64,000 bases of DNA. Origin: Microbacterium terrae (GTDB taxonomy: Bacteria > Actinomycetota > Actinomycetes > Actinomycetales > Microbacteriaceae). The position numbers and the translations under genes are program-made. Location of the stretch: NCBI RefSeq assembly GCF_017831975.1, contig NZ_JAFDSS010000001.1, positions 434,001 to 498,000 of the forward strand, given 5' to 3'. This document shows, in pieces, positions 51,998 to 60,954 of this stretch. The stretch's first letter is position 1; every line of letters starts with the position of its first letter. The notes beneath the pieces were generated by a model, which made no database searches, was not told the DNA's origin, and saw only the letters and a program-made list of their open reading frames with translations.

Positions 51998-52327
51998 TCA
52001 CTGCGCGATGGGCTGCGACGGCAGCGACGGCGGGGCGGCGGCCTGCGCGGCTTCGGCGCGGGCGAGGCGCTGTCCGCGGATGCCGCCCGCCAGCGCGAAG
52101 GCGAGGAGCCACACGCCCGCGACGCCGGTCAGGCCGGCCGACACGCGGAACGCGACGTCAGGATCGACCAGCAGTGCCAGCGCCAGCAGGGCGGCGACGC
52201 CGCCGAGGATGCCGCCCGCGGCGCCCGTGAGGGTCACGGCGCACCCCTTGGCGAGCCACCAGGTGATCCCGCCGGCGATCACGATCGCGATCGCCATGGT
52301 GATCGAGCCCCACATCCATCCGTCCAC
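51998..52327 (-). CDS. Small membrane protein
   Basis: A 109-residue protein from GTG 52327 (a longer frame from 52453 is less likely) with three hydrophobic segments (about 8-27, 32-56 and 61-83: [43 protein letters not shown]) and a polar alanine/proline-rich tail. No family recognised. Divergent from the acyl-CoA dehydrogenase gene; no clear ribosome site, so possibly leaderless. Confidence 0.65.
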   Translation of the reverse strand: MDGWMWGSITMAIAIVIAGGITWWLAKGCAVTLTGAAGGILGGVAALLALALLVDPDVAFRVSAGLTGVAGVWLLAFALAGGIRGQRLARAEAAQAAAPPSLPSQPIAQ

Positions 52328-52430
52328 GGGCCCACGGTAGCGCTGCGGGCGGCGTTTGGGCAGTGCCACGCTGGTGTGGCACTGAGTGTCGCGTATGATG
52401 GACCGCAGTTTCAAACTTGGAGGTTCCGCC

Positions 52431-54155
52431 ATGGTCGACGCGTCGACATACACCGCTCCCGTCGAGGACTACGCGTTCCTGTACCGCGAGGCCTTCGGCG
52501 CCGACATCGTCGCGCGCGCCACCGCCGACGCGATGACGGCAGACGACGCCATCGACGTGCTCACCGCCGCGGGCGAGTTCGCCGGCGAGGTGCTGGCTCC
52601 GCTCGACCAGGTGGGCGACCGGGTGGGCGCGACACTCGTCGACGGCCAGGCGCGTCTTCCCGAAGGCTTCGCCGAGGCGTACGCGGCGCTCGTGGAGGGC
52701 GGCTGGATCACGGCCGAGGCGCCTGAATCGGCCGGCGGCGACGGCCTCCCCACGCTCGTGCAGAACGGCCTCGGCGAGATCTGGAATGCGTCGAACATGG
52801 CGTTCGCGCTGTGCTGGATGCTGACGGCGGGCGCCATCCACGCGCTCGACGCGGTCGCATCTCCCGAGATCCGCCGCATCTACCTCGCCCCGATGGTCGA
52901 GGGTCGCTGGACCGGCACCATGAACCTCACCGAACCGCAGGCCGGAACCGACCTCGGTGCGATCCGCACCACGGCGACCCCGAACGAGGACGGCACCTGG
53001 TCGATCAGCGGTCAGAAGATCTTCATCACGTGGGGCGACCACGACGTCGCCGAGAACATCGTGCATCTGGTCCTCGCGCGCACGCCGGGTGCGCCGGACG
53101 GCGCGAAGGGGATCTCGCTCTTCGTGGTGCCGAAGTTCCTCGTGAACCCCGACGGCACGCCGGGGGAGCGCAACGGTGTGCAGACGGTCTCGCTCGAGCA
53201 CAAGATCGGCATCCACGGCAGCCCGACCGCCGTCCTCGCCTACGAAGGCGCGACCGGCTACCTGGCGGGCGACCTGCACGGCGGACTCGCCGGCATGTTC
53301 GTGATGATGAACTCCGCCCGCGCGGGCATGGGCCTGCAGGCGACCGGCGTCTCCGACCGCGCGCTGCAGCGCGCCGCTGCCTACGCGGCCGACCGCCTCC
53401 AGGGCCCCGTGCTCGACCGTCCGGCCGGCGCGCCGATCGCCGAGCACCCCGACGTGCGGCGCCTGCTGCTGTCGATGTCGAGCGAGATCTTCGCGATGCG
53501 CGCGATGGGGGTGCGCCTGGGCGACCTGTTCGACCGGGCGGAGTCCGACGGCACGCTGGCGATGGCCGAGTTCTTCGTGCCGATCTTCAAGGGGTGGAGC
53601 ACCGAGGAGGCGCTGCGCATCACATCGGAGGGCATCCAGGTGCACGGCGGCATGGGCTTCATCGAGGAGACGGGAATCGCGCAGCACTACCGCGATGCGC
53701 GCATCATGCCCATCTACGAGGGCACCACCGCGATCCAGTCGAACGACCTGGTCGGACGCAAGGTCATCCGCGACGGCGGGGCGACGGCATCCGCTCTCTT
53801 CGACGAGATCACGGCCACCGTCGCCGCCCTCCGCGCCGTCGACCACGCGGTCGCCACGCGCACCGCCGATCGGCTCGAGCGCGCGGTCGCCGCAGCGCGC
53901 CGCGCGACCGACGCCGTTCTCGGGTTCGCCTCGTCGCCCCGCGATGCCTACGCCGTGAGCGTGCCGTACCTGATGCTGCTCGGCTTCCTCGTCGGCGGAT
54001 GGATGCACGCTCTCGCCGTCGTCGCCGTCGCAGGGCACGCGGATGCCGCGCCCGCCGACGCGCGGCGGCTGATCGAGGCCGACTTCTACGGGGTTCACCA
54101 CCTGTCGCGCGTCGCATCGCTCGCCGAGACGGTCGAGGCCGGCGAGATCGCCTGA
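52431..54155 (+). CDS. Acyl-CoA dehydrogenase (DmdC-like large subgroup)
   Basis: A 574-residue acyl-CoA dehydrogenase. Flavin/substrate motifs MNLTEPQAGTDLGAIRT and KIFITWGDHD precede ITSEGIQVHGGMGFIEETGI and PIYEGTTAIQSNDL; the extra C-terminal region is that of the long subgroup related to 3-methylmercaptopropionyl-CoA dehydrogenase. FAD-dependent alpha,beta-dehydrogenation of an acyl-CoA. ATG 52431 follows TTGGAGG; the upstream in-frame ATGs have no site. Stands alone, convergent with the lipase gene; true acyl chain unknown. Confidence 0.92.
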   Translation: MVDASTYTAPVEDYAFLYREAFGADIVARATADAMTADDAIDVLTAAGEFAGEVLAPLDQVGDRVGATLVDGQARLPEGFAEAYAALVEGGWITAEAPESAGGDGLPTLVQNGLGEIWNASNMAFALCWMLTAGAIHALDAVASPEIRRIYLAPMVEGRWTGTMNLTEPQAGTDLGAIRTTATPNEDGTWSISGQKIFITWGDHDVAENIVHLVLARTPGAPDGAKGISLFVVPKFLVNPDGTPGERNGVQTVSLEHKIGIHGSPTAVLAYEGATGYLAGDLHGGLAGMFVMMNSARAGMGLQATGVSDRALQRAAAYAADRLQGPVLDRPAGAPIAEHPDVRRLLLSMSSEIFAMRAMGVRLGDLFDRAESDGTLAMAEFFVPIFKGWSTEEALRITSEGIQVHGGMGFIEETGIAQHYRDARIMPIYEGTTAIQSNDLVGRKVIRDGGATASALFDEITATVAALRAVDHAVATRTADRLERAVAAARRATDAVLGFASSPRDAYAVSVPYLMLLGFLVGGWMHALAVVAVAGHADAAPADARRLIEADFYGVHHLSRVASLAETVEAGEIA

Positions 54156-54250
54156 CCCTGCGCCGGCGCATCCCGCTCCGCCGCTCCGCCGCCTCTCCCA
54201 GGTGCGTCTCCCGTCTCACCGCCTGCGTGTTGCGGGCGTGTGTGCGTGGG

Positions 54251-55543
54251 CTATGGGAGGACGCGCAAGGCCCAGCAGTTCGACGCCACGGGCTTGCCCT
54301 GCAGGCGATCGACCAGCCAGTCCTGGCTCGCAAGGCTCCGCGTGATCGCCGGGCCGAGGTGGTTGAGCGCCGTGCCTGCGGAGCCTACCGGCTGCACCAC
54401 CGGAACGTACGTGACGTTCACGCCGCTGGCGCACCAGTCCTTCGCCAGCTGCTTGGCCTGGCCGTGGGCGACGATGTCGTCCTTCGTGCCGGTGAGCACC
54501 TGAACCGGCGCAGCGGGCGCCAGTGTGCCGATGCGCTGTGCGGCGATGGCCGCGCGCGCCTGCGGGAGCCGGGCCGTGAGCTGCGAGAAGGTCTCGCCCG
54601 TGGTCGTCCAGCTCGACGTCTTCGTGAAGGCCGTGCCTGTGGTCAGCAGCGCATCGCCGATGCACGCGTTCGCGAGGCGGGCGAGGGTGCTCCGGCCCGT
54701 GTCGTTCAGCAGGGTGCCGACCTCGGCGAGCCCCGGCTCGTACTGCGCGATGGCGTTGAACGAGAACCCGAGCACGCCGGTCAGCGAGGTTCCGTCGGCG
54801 GACTTCATCACCTCGAGCAGGTCTGCAGGCGGCGCGCCGGCGTACGTGCCCTTCACATTGAGCTCGGGCGCGTAGACCGGTGCGAGCTCCGCGGCCGACG
54901 CGACCGCGCCGCCGCCCTGCGAGTAGCCGTACAGGCCGATCGGGGAGGCATCCGTCACCGAAGCGCCCTCGAGCGCGAGAGCGGCGCGGGCCGCGTCGAG
55001 CACCGCGTGGCCCGAATCCAGGCGCACCACGTACGAGTGCACGCGGTCGGTCATCCCCAGTCCGATGTAGTCGGTGACCACGACGGCGATGCCACGGGCG
55101 AGGAAGCTGTAGATGTTGGGGATCTCGTACCCGATGGCGATCGCGTCGGACTCGACGACGAGGCCCGACTGGAGCGTCTTCGACGGAGCGCAGGCGTCGC
55201 CCTGACCCTGGGTGCCGGCGGCGAACGACACCAAGGGGCGATCGCCGCCGCCCCACCACCGCTTCGTCGGCTCGATGTACACGCCGGTCGCCGCGGCGGC
55301 GTTGCCGTCGGCGTCGGTCGTCCGATACATGATCTGCGTAGCGGTGCCCGGCAGCGGCGAGATGGCGCCGCCGAACGACACGGATGCCGCGAGCTTCATC
55401 GGCGCCGTGCGCACGAGGTCGCCGGCGGCTGCGGGGAGCGAGGGCGGCGGGTCGTAGAACGAGCCCGCCGCGTGTGCGGGAGTGGTGGACAGGGCTCCGA
55501 GCATGAGTGCTCCGAGCACGGCGATCGCGACGCTGCGACGCAT
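54251..55543 (-). CDS. Secreted lipase/esterase (LIP family)
   Basis: A 430-residue secreted alpha/beta hydrolase. The signal peptide (MRRSVAIAVLGALMLGA to THAAG-like AHA at about residue 25) is followed by a LIP-family domain; the nucleophile elbow is GYSQGGG (serine near 195) and later Asp (TGTKDDIV) and His (LNHLGP) complete a triad. It probably hydrolyses triacylglycerols or esters outside the cell. GGAGG precedes ATG 55543. It is convergent with the acyl-CoA dehydrogenase, an attractive but unproven functional link. Confidence 0.9.
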   Translation of the reverse strand: MRRSVAIAVLGALMLGALSTTPAHAAGSFYDPPPSLPAAAGDLVRTAPMKLAASVSFGGAISPLPGTATQIMYRTTDADGNAAAATGVYIEPTKRWWGGGDRPLVSFAAGTQGQGDACAPSKTLQSGLVVESDAIAIGYEIPNIYSFLARGIAVVVTDYIGLGMTDRVHSYVVRLDSGHAVLDAARAALALEGASVTDASPIGLYGYSQGGGAVASAAELAPVYAPELNVKGTYAGAPPADLLEVMKSADGTSLTGVLGFSFNAIAQYEPGLAEVGTLLNDTGRSTLARLANACIGDALLTTGTAFTKTSSWTTTGETFSQLTARLPQARAAIAAQRIGTLAPAAPVQVLTGTKDDIVAHGQAKQLAKDWCASGVNVTYVPVVQPVGSAGTALNHLGPAITRSLASQDWLVDRLQGKPVASNCWALRVLP

Positions 55544-55734
55544 GAAGGCCTCCAGTGGACTTCGTGTGGGGTGGGGAAACACTCCGGAATCTGCCGGGAC
55601 CGACCGTGATGCCCGGTTAACTTGCACGTCAGGTACAACCGACGCGGCGGCCCGCCTCCCGTTTTTGTACCGAGTCTCACATTCGGTGCGACTGGGTGTC
55701 GCGGGTGGCGAGGTCGCCACCCGGCCCGGCAGAC

Positions 55735-55779
55735 GACGGATGCCCCGACCCCCGCGCGCGGCGGGTCGGGGCATCCGTC
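55735..55779 (-). terminator. Terminator downstream of aceA
   Basis: A 17-bp perfect inverted repeat (GACGGATGCCCCGACCC and its complement) with an 11-base loop, 18 bp after the aceA stop. Confidence 0.85.
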
Positions 55780-55796
55780 TGTCTGACGACTCCGGC

Positions 55797-57392
55797 TCAG
55801 CTGAACTGGTTCATCGTGTTGTGCTGACCGCCGGCCTTGAGGGCCGCGTCTCCGGCGAAGTACTCCTTGTGGTTGTCGCCGATGTCGCTGCCCGCCATGT
55901 TCTGGTGCTTGACGGTCGCGATGCCCTCGCGGATCTCGCGGCGCTGCACGCCCTTCACGTACGCGAGCATCCCCTCGTCGCCGAAGTAGCCCTTCGCCAG
56001 GCTGTCGGTCGACAGCGCAGCCGTGTGGTAGGTCGGCAGGGTGATGAGGTGATGGAAGATCCCGGCGCGCGCGGCGCCGTCACGCTGGAACGTGCGGATC
56101 TTCTCGTCTGCCAGCCGGGCGAGCTCGGTCTCGTCGTAGTCGACGCTCATCAGGTCGGAACGGTCGTAGGCCGAGACATCCGCTCCCTGCTCGGCGAGCA
56201 GGTCGTAGGCCTGCTGGCGGAAGCTGAGCGTCCAGTTGAACGACGGGCTGTTGTTGTAGACGAGCTTCGCGTTCGGGATCTCCTCGCGGATCGCGTCGAC
56301 CATGCCGGCGATCTGCTCGACGTGCGGCTTCTCGGTCTCGATCCAGAGCAGGTCGGCGCCGTTTCGCAGTGCCGTGATGCAGTCGAGCACCACGCGCTCC
56401 TCGCCGGTGCCGGGGCGGAACTGGTACAGGTTGCTCGCGAGGCGCTTGGGGCGCAGCAGCTTGCCGTCGCGCTTGATCACGACATCGCCGTTGCCGAGGT
56501 CGGACTCGGCGATCTCCTCGGCGTCGAGGAACGCGTTGTACCGGTCGCCGAGGTCGCCCGGCTGGTGGCTGACCGCGAGCTTCTGCGTCAGACTGGCGCC
56601 GAGCGAGTCGGTGCGGGCGACGATGATGCCGTTGTCGATGCCGAGCTCGAGGAACGCGTAGCGCACCGCATTGAGCTTGGCGATGAAGTCCTCGTGCGGA
56701 ACCGTGACCTTGCCGTCCTGGTGGCCGCACTGCTTCTCGTCCGACACCTGGTTCTCGATCTGGATGGCGCACGCGCCCGCCTCGATCATCTTCTTGGCGA
56801 GGAGGTAGGTGGCCTCGGGGTTGCCGAAGCCGGCGTCGATGTCGGCGATGATCGGCACGACGTGCGTCTCGTACGTGTCGATCTGCGAGCGGATGAACTC
56901 GACCGCGGTGTCGTCGCCGGCGGCGCGGGCGTCGTCGAGCTTCGTGAAGAGCAGGTCGAGCTCGCGGGCGTCGGCCTGACGCAGGAAGGTGTAGAGCTCC
57001 TCGATGAGCGCCGGCACCGACGTCTTCTCGTGCATCGACTGGTCGGGCAGCGGTCCGAACTCCGAGCGGAGCGCGGCGACCATCCAACCCGACAGGTAGA
57101 GGTAGCGCTTGTTCGTCGTCTTCAGGTGCTTCTTGATCGAGATGAGCTTCTGCTGCCCGATGAAGCCGTGCCACACGCCCAGCGACTGGGTGTACACCGA
57201 CGAGTCGGCGTCGTACTCGGCCATGTCGCGGCGCATGATGTCGGCGGTGTACTGCGCGATCTCGAGTCCGGTGCGGAAGCGGTTCTGCGCGCGCATGCGG
57301 GCGGCGGATTCGGGGTCGATGGCGCTCCAGGGGGAGCCGTGCTGCTCGGTGAGTGCGCGGATGGCCGCGAGGTCGTCCTGGTAGGTGGTCAT
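55797..57392 (-). CDS. aceA: Isocitrate lyase
   Basis: A 531-residue isocitrate lyase, which splits isocitrate into glyoxylate and succinate and lets cells grow on acetate or fatty acids. The active-site signature KQCGHQDGK is at about residues 215-223, and the substrate loop NNSPSFNW near 345. At 531 residues it belongs to the longer subgroup (about 100 residues more than E. coli AceA). GAAGGA precedes ATG 57392. It follows aceB by 71 bp on the same strand, giving a glyoxylate-shunt operon facing a RamB-like regulator. Confidence 0.96.
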   Translation of the reverse strand: MTTYQDDLAAIRALTEQHGSPWSAIDPESAARMRAQNRFRTGLEIAQYTADIMRRDMAEYDADSSVYTQSLGVWHGFIGQQKLISIKKHLKTTNKRYLYLSGWMVAALRSEFGPLPDQSMHEKTSVPALIEELYTFLRQADARELDLLFTKLDDARAAGDDTAVEFIRSQIDTYETHVVPIIADIDAGFGNPEATYLLAKKMIEAGACAIQIENQVSDEKQCGHQDGKVTVPHEDFIAKLNAVRYAFLELGIDNGIIVARTDSLGASLTQKLAVSHQPGDLGDRYNAFLDAEEIAESDLGNGDVVIKRDGKLLRPKRLASNLYQFRPGTGEERVVLDCITALRNGADLLWIETEKPHVEQIAGMVDAIREEIPNAKLVYNNSPSFNWTLSFRQQAYDLLAEQGADVSAYDRSDLMSVDYDETELARLADEKIRTFQRDGAARAGIFHHLITLPTYHTAALSTDSLAKGYFGDEGMLAYVKGVQRREIREGIATVKHQNMAGSDIGDNHKEYFAGDAALKAGGQHNTMNQFS

Positions 57393-57463
57393 GTCTCGTC
57401 CTTCGTCGAAGTGGTGGTCCGGTGCGCGCGAGCGTGCGGCTCGCGCGCACCGGAGAGGGGATG

Positions 57464-59128
57464 TCAGTCGGTCTCGACCAGGAAGCGCGAGTACGCCGGC
57501 AGCGTCAGGAACGCCGGGAACTCCTGACCGAGTGCGACGTCGCGGAAGATCTCGGCGGCATCGTCGAACCGGTCTCCGTCGCCGCGGTCGGCCGTGGCGA
57601 GCACCTCGTCGATCAGCCCCTCGATGTACTCGCGGGTGATCCGGGTGCCCTCGGCGGTCGAGCGGTCCTGGTGGATCCACTGCCACACCTGCGAGCGCGA
57701 GATCTCGGCCGTCGCGGCATCCTCCATCAGGTTGTCGATCGCGACGGCGCCGAGGCCCCGCAGCCACGCCTCGATGTAGCGGATCGCCACCGACACGTTG
57801 CCGTGCACGCCCTGCTCGGTCACCGGGCGACCGATGTGCACGTCGATGAGATCGGATGCCGCGACCTCCACCTCGGGGCGCTGCCGGTCGAGCTGGTTGG
57901 GCCGCTCGCCCAGGACCGCGTCGAACTCGGCGCGCGCGACGGGGATCAGGTCGGGGTGGGCCACCCACGTGCCGTCGAAGCCGTCGCCGGCCTCGCGCTT
58001 CTTGTCGGCGGCGACCTTCTCGAACGCGCGCTCGGTCACCTCGGGATCGCGGCGGTTCGGGATGAACGCGCTCATGCCGCCGATCGCGAAGGCGCCGCGC
58101 TTGTGGCACGTCTTCACCAGCAGCTCGGTGTAAGCCCGCATGAACGGAACCGTCATGGTGACTTCGCTCCGGTCGGGGAGCACGAAGCGCGCACCGCGGC
58201 CGCGGTAGTTCTTGATGATCGAGAAGATGTAGTCCCAGCGACCGGCGTTCAGCCCTGCGATGTGGTCGCGCAGCTCGAACAGGATCTCCTCCATCTCGAA
58301 CGCCGCCGGCAGAGTCTCGATCAGCACCGTCGCGCGGATCGTGCCGTGCGGGATGCCGATGTACTCCTCGCTGAACGAGAAGATGTCGTCCCACAGCTTC
58401 GCCTCTTCGCTCGACTCGAGCTTGGCGATGTAGAAGTAGGGGCCGCGGCCGTTCTCGATGAGCTGCTTCGCGTTGTGGAAGAAGTAGAGCCCGTAGTCGA
58501 CCAGCGAGCCCGACGCGTTCATCGTGCGACCGGTGCGGTCGGTGAAGCGGAGGTGGTTCTCGGTCAGGTGCCAGCCGCGCGGGCGCATCACGATGGTGGG
58601 CGTCTGCTCGGCGGTGACCTCGTAGCGCTTGCCCTCGGGGCTGGTGAAGCTCAGCTCGCCGCGGATCGCGTCGCGCAGCGACAGCTGACCCTCGATGACG
58701 TTCTTCCAGGTGGGGCTGGTGGCGTCCTCCTGGTCGGCGAGCCACACCTTGGCACCCGAGTTGAGCGCGTTGATCGTCATCTTCGGATCGGTGGGGCCGG
58801 TGATCTCCACACGGCGGTCCTCGAGTCCGGGGCCCGCGCCGGCGACCTGCCACTCCGCGTCCTCCCGGATGTGGGCGGTGTCGCTGCGGAACTGCGGGTC
58901 GTGGCCGTTGCCGACCTCGAACCGGCGGCGCATGCGGTCGGCGAGGCGGTCGTGGCGGCGCGAACCGAACCGCTGGTGCAGCTCCGTGAGGAACGCGATC
59001 GCATCGGGGGTGAGGATCTCGTCGTAGCGGTCGCGGATCGGCCCGGCGATCTCGATCGTGGGCTGGTGGGTCTGCGTGGGGATGGGTCCGGTGCGAGTGC
59101 GCATCGGGGTGGCGGTGGCGGGAGTCAT
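57464..59128 (-). CDS. aceB: Malate synthase A
   Basis: A 554-residue malate synthase A joining glyoxylate and acetyl-CoA into malate. Signature segments MRPRGWHLTENHLRF (with the catalytic arginine), KLESSEEAKLWDDIFSF, and the C-terminal DNLMEDAATAEISRSQVWQWIH are characteristic of the AceB class, not the larger GlcB. AGGAAGG lies before ATG 59128. First gene of the aceBA operon; divergent from the regulator at 59338. Confidence 0.96.
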   Translation of the reverse strand: MTPATATPMRTRTGPIPTQTHQPTIEIAGPIRDRYDEILTPDAIAFLTELHQRFGSRRHDRLADRMRRRFEVGNGHDPQFRSDTAHIREDAEWQVAGAGPGLEDRRVEITGPTDPKMTINALNSGAKVWLADQEDATSPTWKNVIEGQLSLRDAIRGELSFTSPEGKRYEVTAEQTPTIVMRPRGWHLTENHLRFTDRTGRTMNASGSLVDYGLYFFHNAKQLIENGRGPYFYIAKLESSEEAKLWDDIFSFSEEYIGIPHGTIRATVLIETLPAAFEMEEILFELRDHIAGLNAGRWDYIFSIIKNYRGRGARFVLPDRSEVTMTVPFMRAYTELLVKTCHKRGAFAIGGMSAFIPNRRDPEVTERAFEKVAADKKREAGDGFDGTWVAHPDLIPVARAEFDAVLGERPNQLDRQRPEVEVAASDLIDVHIGRPVTEQGVHGNVSVAIRYIEAWLRGLGAVAIDNLMEDAATAEISRSQVWQWIHQDRSTAEGTRITREYIEGLIDEVLATADRGDGDRFDDAAEIFRDVALGQEFPAFLTLPAYSRFLVETD

Positions 59129-59337
59129 GACTCTGCCTTCCTGTGAGCGGGAGCGGTGAAAATCGTCGGGATGCCCCGATCCGGCGTGTGCGCCGGCTCC
59201 GGGTCTCCCGTGATCCGCGTTTCCGGATCGTTGGGTGGTGGGCCGTGAGACCACTCTGCGGTGAAGTTCAGGTGCCGACCCGACGAAATCCGGTGTGAAG
59301 TTTTCGCTAATTTCTGCATTCGTGACAGAATCGCCCC
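59129..59337. promoter_or_regulatory. Control region between aceB and the RamB-like regulator
   Basis: The 209-bp gap holds AAGTTTTCGCTAATTTCTGC at 59298-59317, AT-rich against its surroundings and resembling RamB sites of corynebacteria (core near TTTGCAAA). A CAGAAT hexamer seven bases before the regulator ATG suggests leaderless expression, so the site would overlap its promoter. AceB side shows no equally clear motif. Confidence 0.45.
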
Positions 59338-60816
59338 ATGACGACGACGTTCACCCGCGACGCGCGCAGCGAAGATCACGACGATGAAGTGGTGGATGCA
59401 CTCACCATCGGCCGGCGGATCCGGCAGCTGCGAACCGACCGCGGAATGACCCTGGAAGAGCTCGCGACCGCCGTCGAGCGCGCACCGAGCCAGCTGTCGA
59501 TGATCGAGAACGGCCGCCGCGAGCCGCGGCTCACCCTCCTGCAGTCGATCGCGCGGGCGCTGGGCACGACGCTCGACGCCCTGCTCGAATCGGAGCCCCT
59601 CGACGAGCGGTCCACCCTCGAGATCCAGCTCGAGCGTGCGATGCGCGGCCAGACCTACCAGGCGCTCGGCATCGCGCCGTTCCGCATCGGCAAGACCGTC
59701 CCGACCGAGGCGCTGCGGGCGATGCTGGCGCTGCAGGGCGAGATCGAGCGGCTCCGCGACGAGCGGGCGGCGACCCCCGAAGAGGCCCGGCGGGCGAACG
59801 TGGCGCTGCGGCGACTCATGCGCACGCAGAACAACTACTTCGCCGACCTCGAGGGCCACGCCCGGCGCATCCTCGACGCTGTCGACCACCCCGGAGGCCC
59901 GCTCACCCAGCGGACGGCATCCGACATCGCCGCGCATCTCGGCTTCACGCTCCACTACGTGGCAGACCTGCCGCAGACGACGCGGTCGGTGGCTGACATC
60001 AAGAACGGCCGGCTGTACCTGTCGAGCAGGCTCGCGTCGAAGGGCGACCCCCGCACGGCCGTGCTGCAGGCGCTGTCGAGCCGCATCCTCGGGCACACCG
60101 AGCCCACCTCGTACGCCGAGTTCCTGCGCCAGCGCGTGGAGACGAACTACCTCACCGGCGCGCTCCTCATCCCCGAGGCGCACGTCGTCCCGTTCCTCCA
60201 GGATGCCAAGAGCGATCGCGCGATCTCGATCGAAGACCTGCGCGACGCCTACTCGGTGTCGTACGAGACCGCGGCGCACCGCTTCACCAACCTCGCGACC
60301 ATGCACCTCGGCATCCCGGTGCACTTCCTGAAGGTGCACGAGTCGGGCACCATCACGAAGGCGTACGAGAACGACGACGTCAACTTCCCCACCGACCGCC
60401 TCGGCTCGATTGAGGGTCAGATGTGCTGCCGCAAGTGGACCTCGCGCGTCGTCTTCGACGAAGACGACCACTTCAACCCGTACTACCAGTACACCGACAC
60501 CGGCAACGGCACGTACTGGTGCACCGCACGCGTCGAGCTGTCGAGCGAGGGTGCGCACTCGGTGTCGGTCGGGGTGCGGTTCGACGACACGAAGTGGTTC
60601 CTCGGGCGCGACACCCAGAACCGCGGAGTGTCGAAGCACTCGGTCGAGGCCTGCTGCCGCCGGGCGCCCGCCGACCTCGAGGCATCCTGGCGCGAGAACT
60701 CGTGGCCGAACGTCCGCACCCCGCGCACGCTGCTGGCGACCCTCCCCACCGGCGCCTTCCCCGGCGTCGACACCACCGACGTGTACGAGTTCCTCGAGGC
60801 CCACGCCCCGCGCTGA
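59338..60816 (+). CDS. RamB/ScfR-like XRE-family regulator of acetate metabolism
   Basis: A 492-residue regulator: XRE helix-turn-helix at residues 21-80 (LRTDRGMTLEELATAVERAP), a long helical middle, and the short-chain-fatty-acyl regulator C-terminal domain with CCRKW and SVEACCRRAP cysteines. RamB of Corynebacterium and RamB/ScfR relatives in mycobacteria regulate aceA, aceB and propionate genes, often repressing them on glucose. The divergent aceBA operon makes them the obvious targets. Its start at 59338 has no ribosome site and may be leaderless. Confidence 0.88.
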   Translation: MTTTFTRDARSEDHDDEVVDALTIGRRIRQLRTDRGMTLEELATAVERAPSQLSMIENGRREPRLTLLQSIARALGTTLDALLESEPLDERSTLEIQLERAMRGQTYQALGIAPFRIGKTVPTEALRAMLALQGEIERLRDERAATPEEARRANVALRRLMRTQNNYFADLEGHARRILDAVDHPGGPLTQRTASDIAAHLGFTLHYVADLPQTTRSVADIKNGRLYLSSRLASKGDPRTAVLQALSSRILGHTEPTSYAEFLRQRVETNYLTGALLIPEAHVVPFLQDAKSDRAISIEDLRDAYSVSYETAAHRFTNLATMHLGIPVHFLKVHESGTITKAYENDDVNFPTDRLGSIEGQMCCRKWTSRVVFDEDDHFNPYYQYTDTGNGTYWCTARVELSSEGAHSVSVGVRFDDTKWFLGRDTQNRGVSKHSVEACCRRAPADLEASWRENSWPNVRTPRTLLATLPTGAFPGVDTTDVYEFLEAHAPR

Positions 60817-60954
60817 CGCACGCGAACCCGATCAGAACGTCTGGCGCAAGCGCCAGCCTGCGCGAATCGTCGCCCGGCAGATGTCCTGATCTGGCGGAAG
60901 CGGCAGCGCGGCGTGAGGCCGGGCGCGCAGGCCGGGCGCGCGCGCAGGGCCGGG

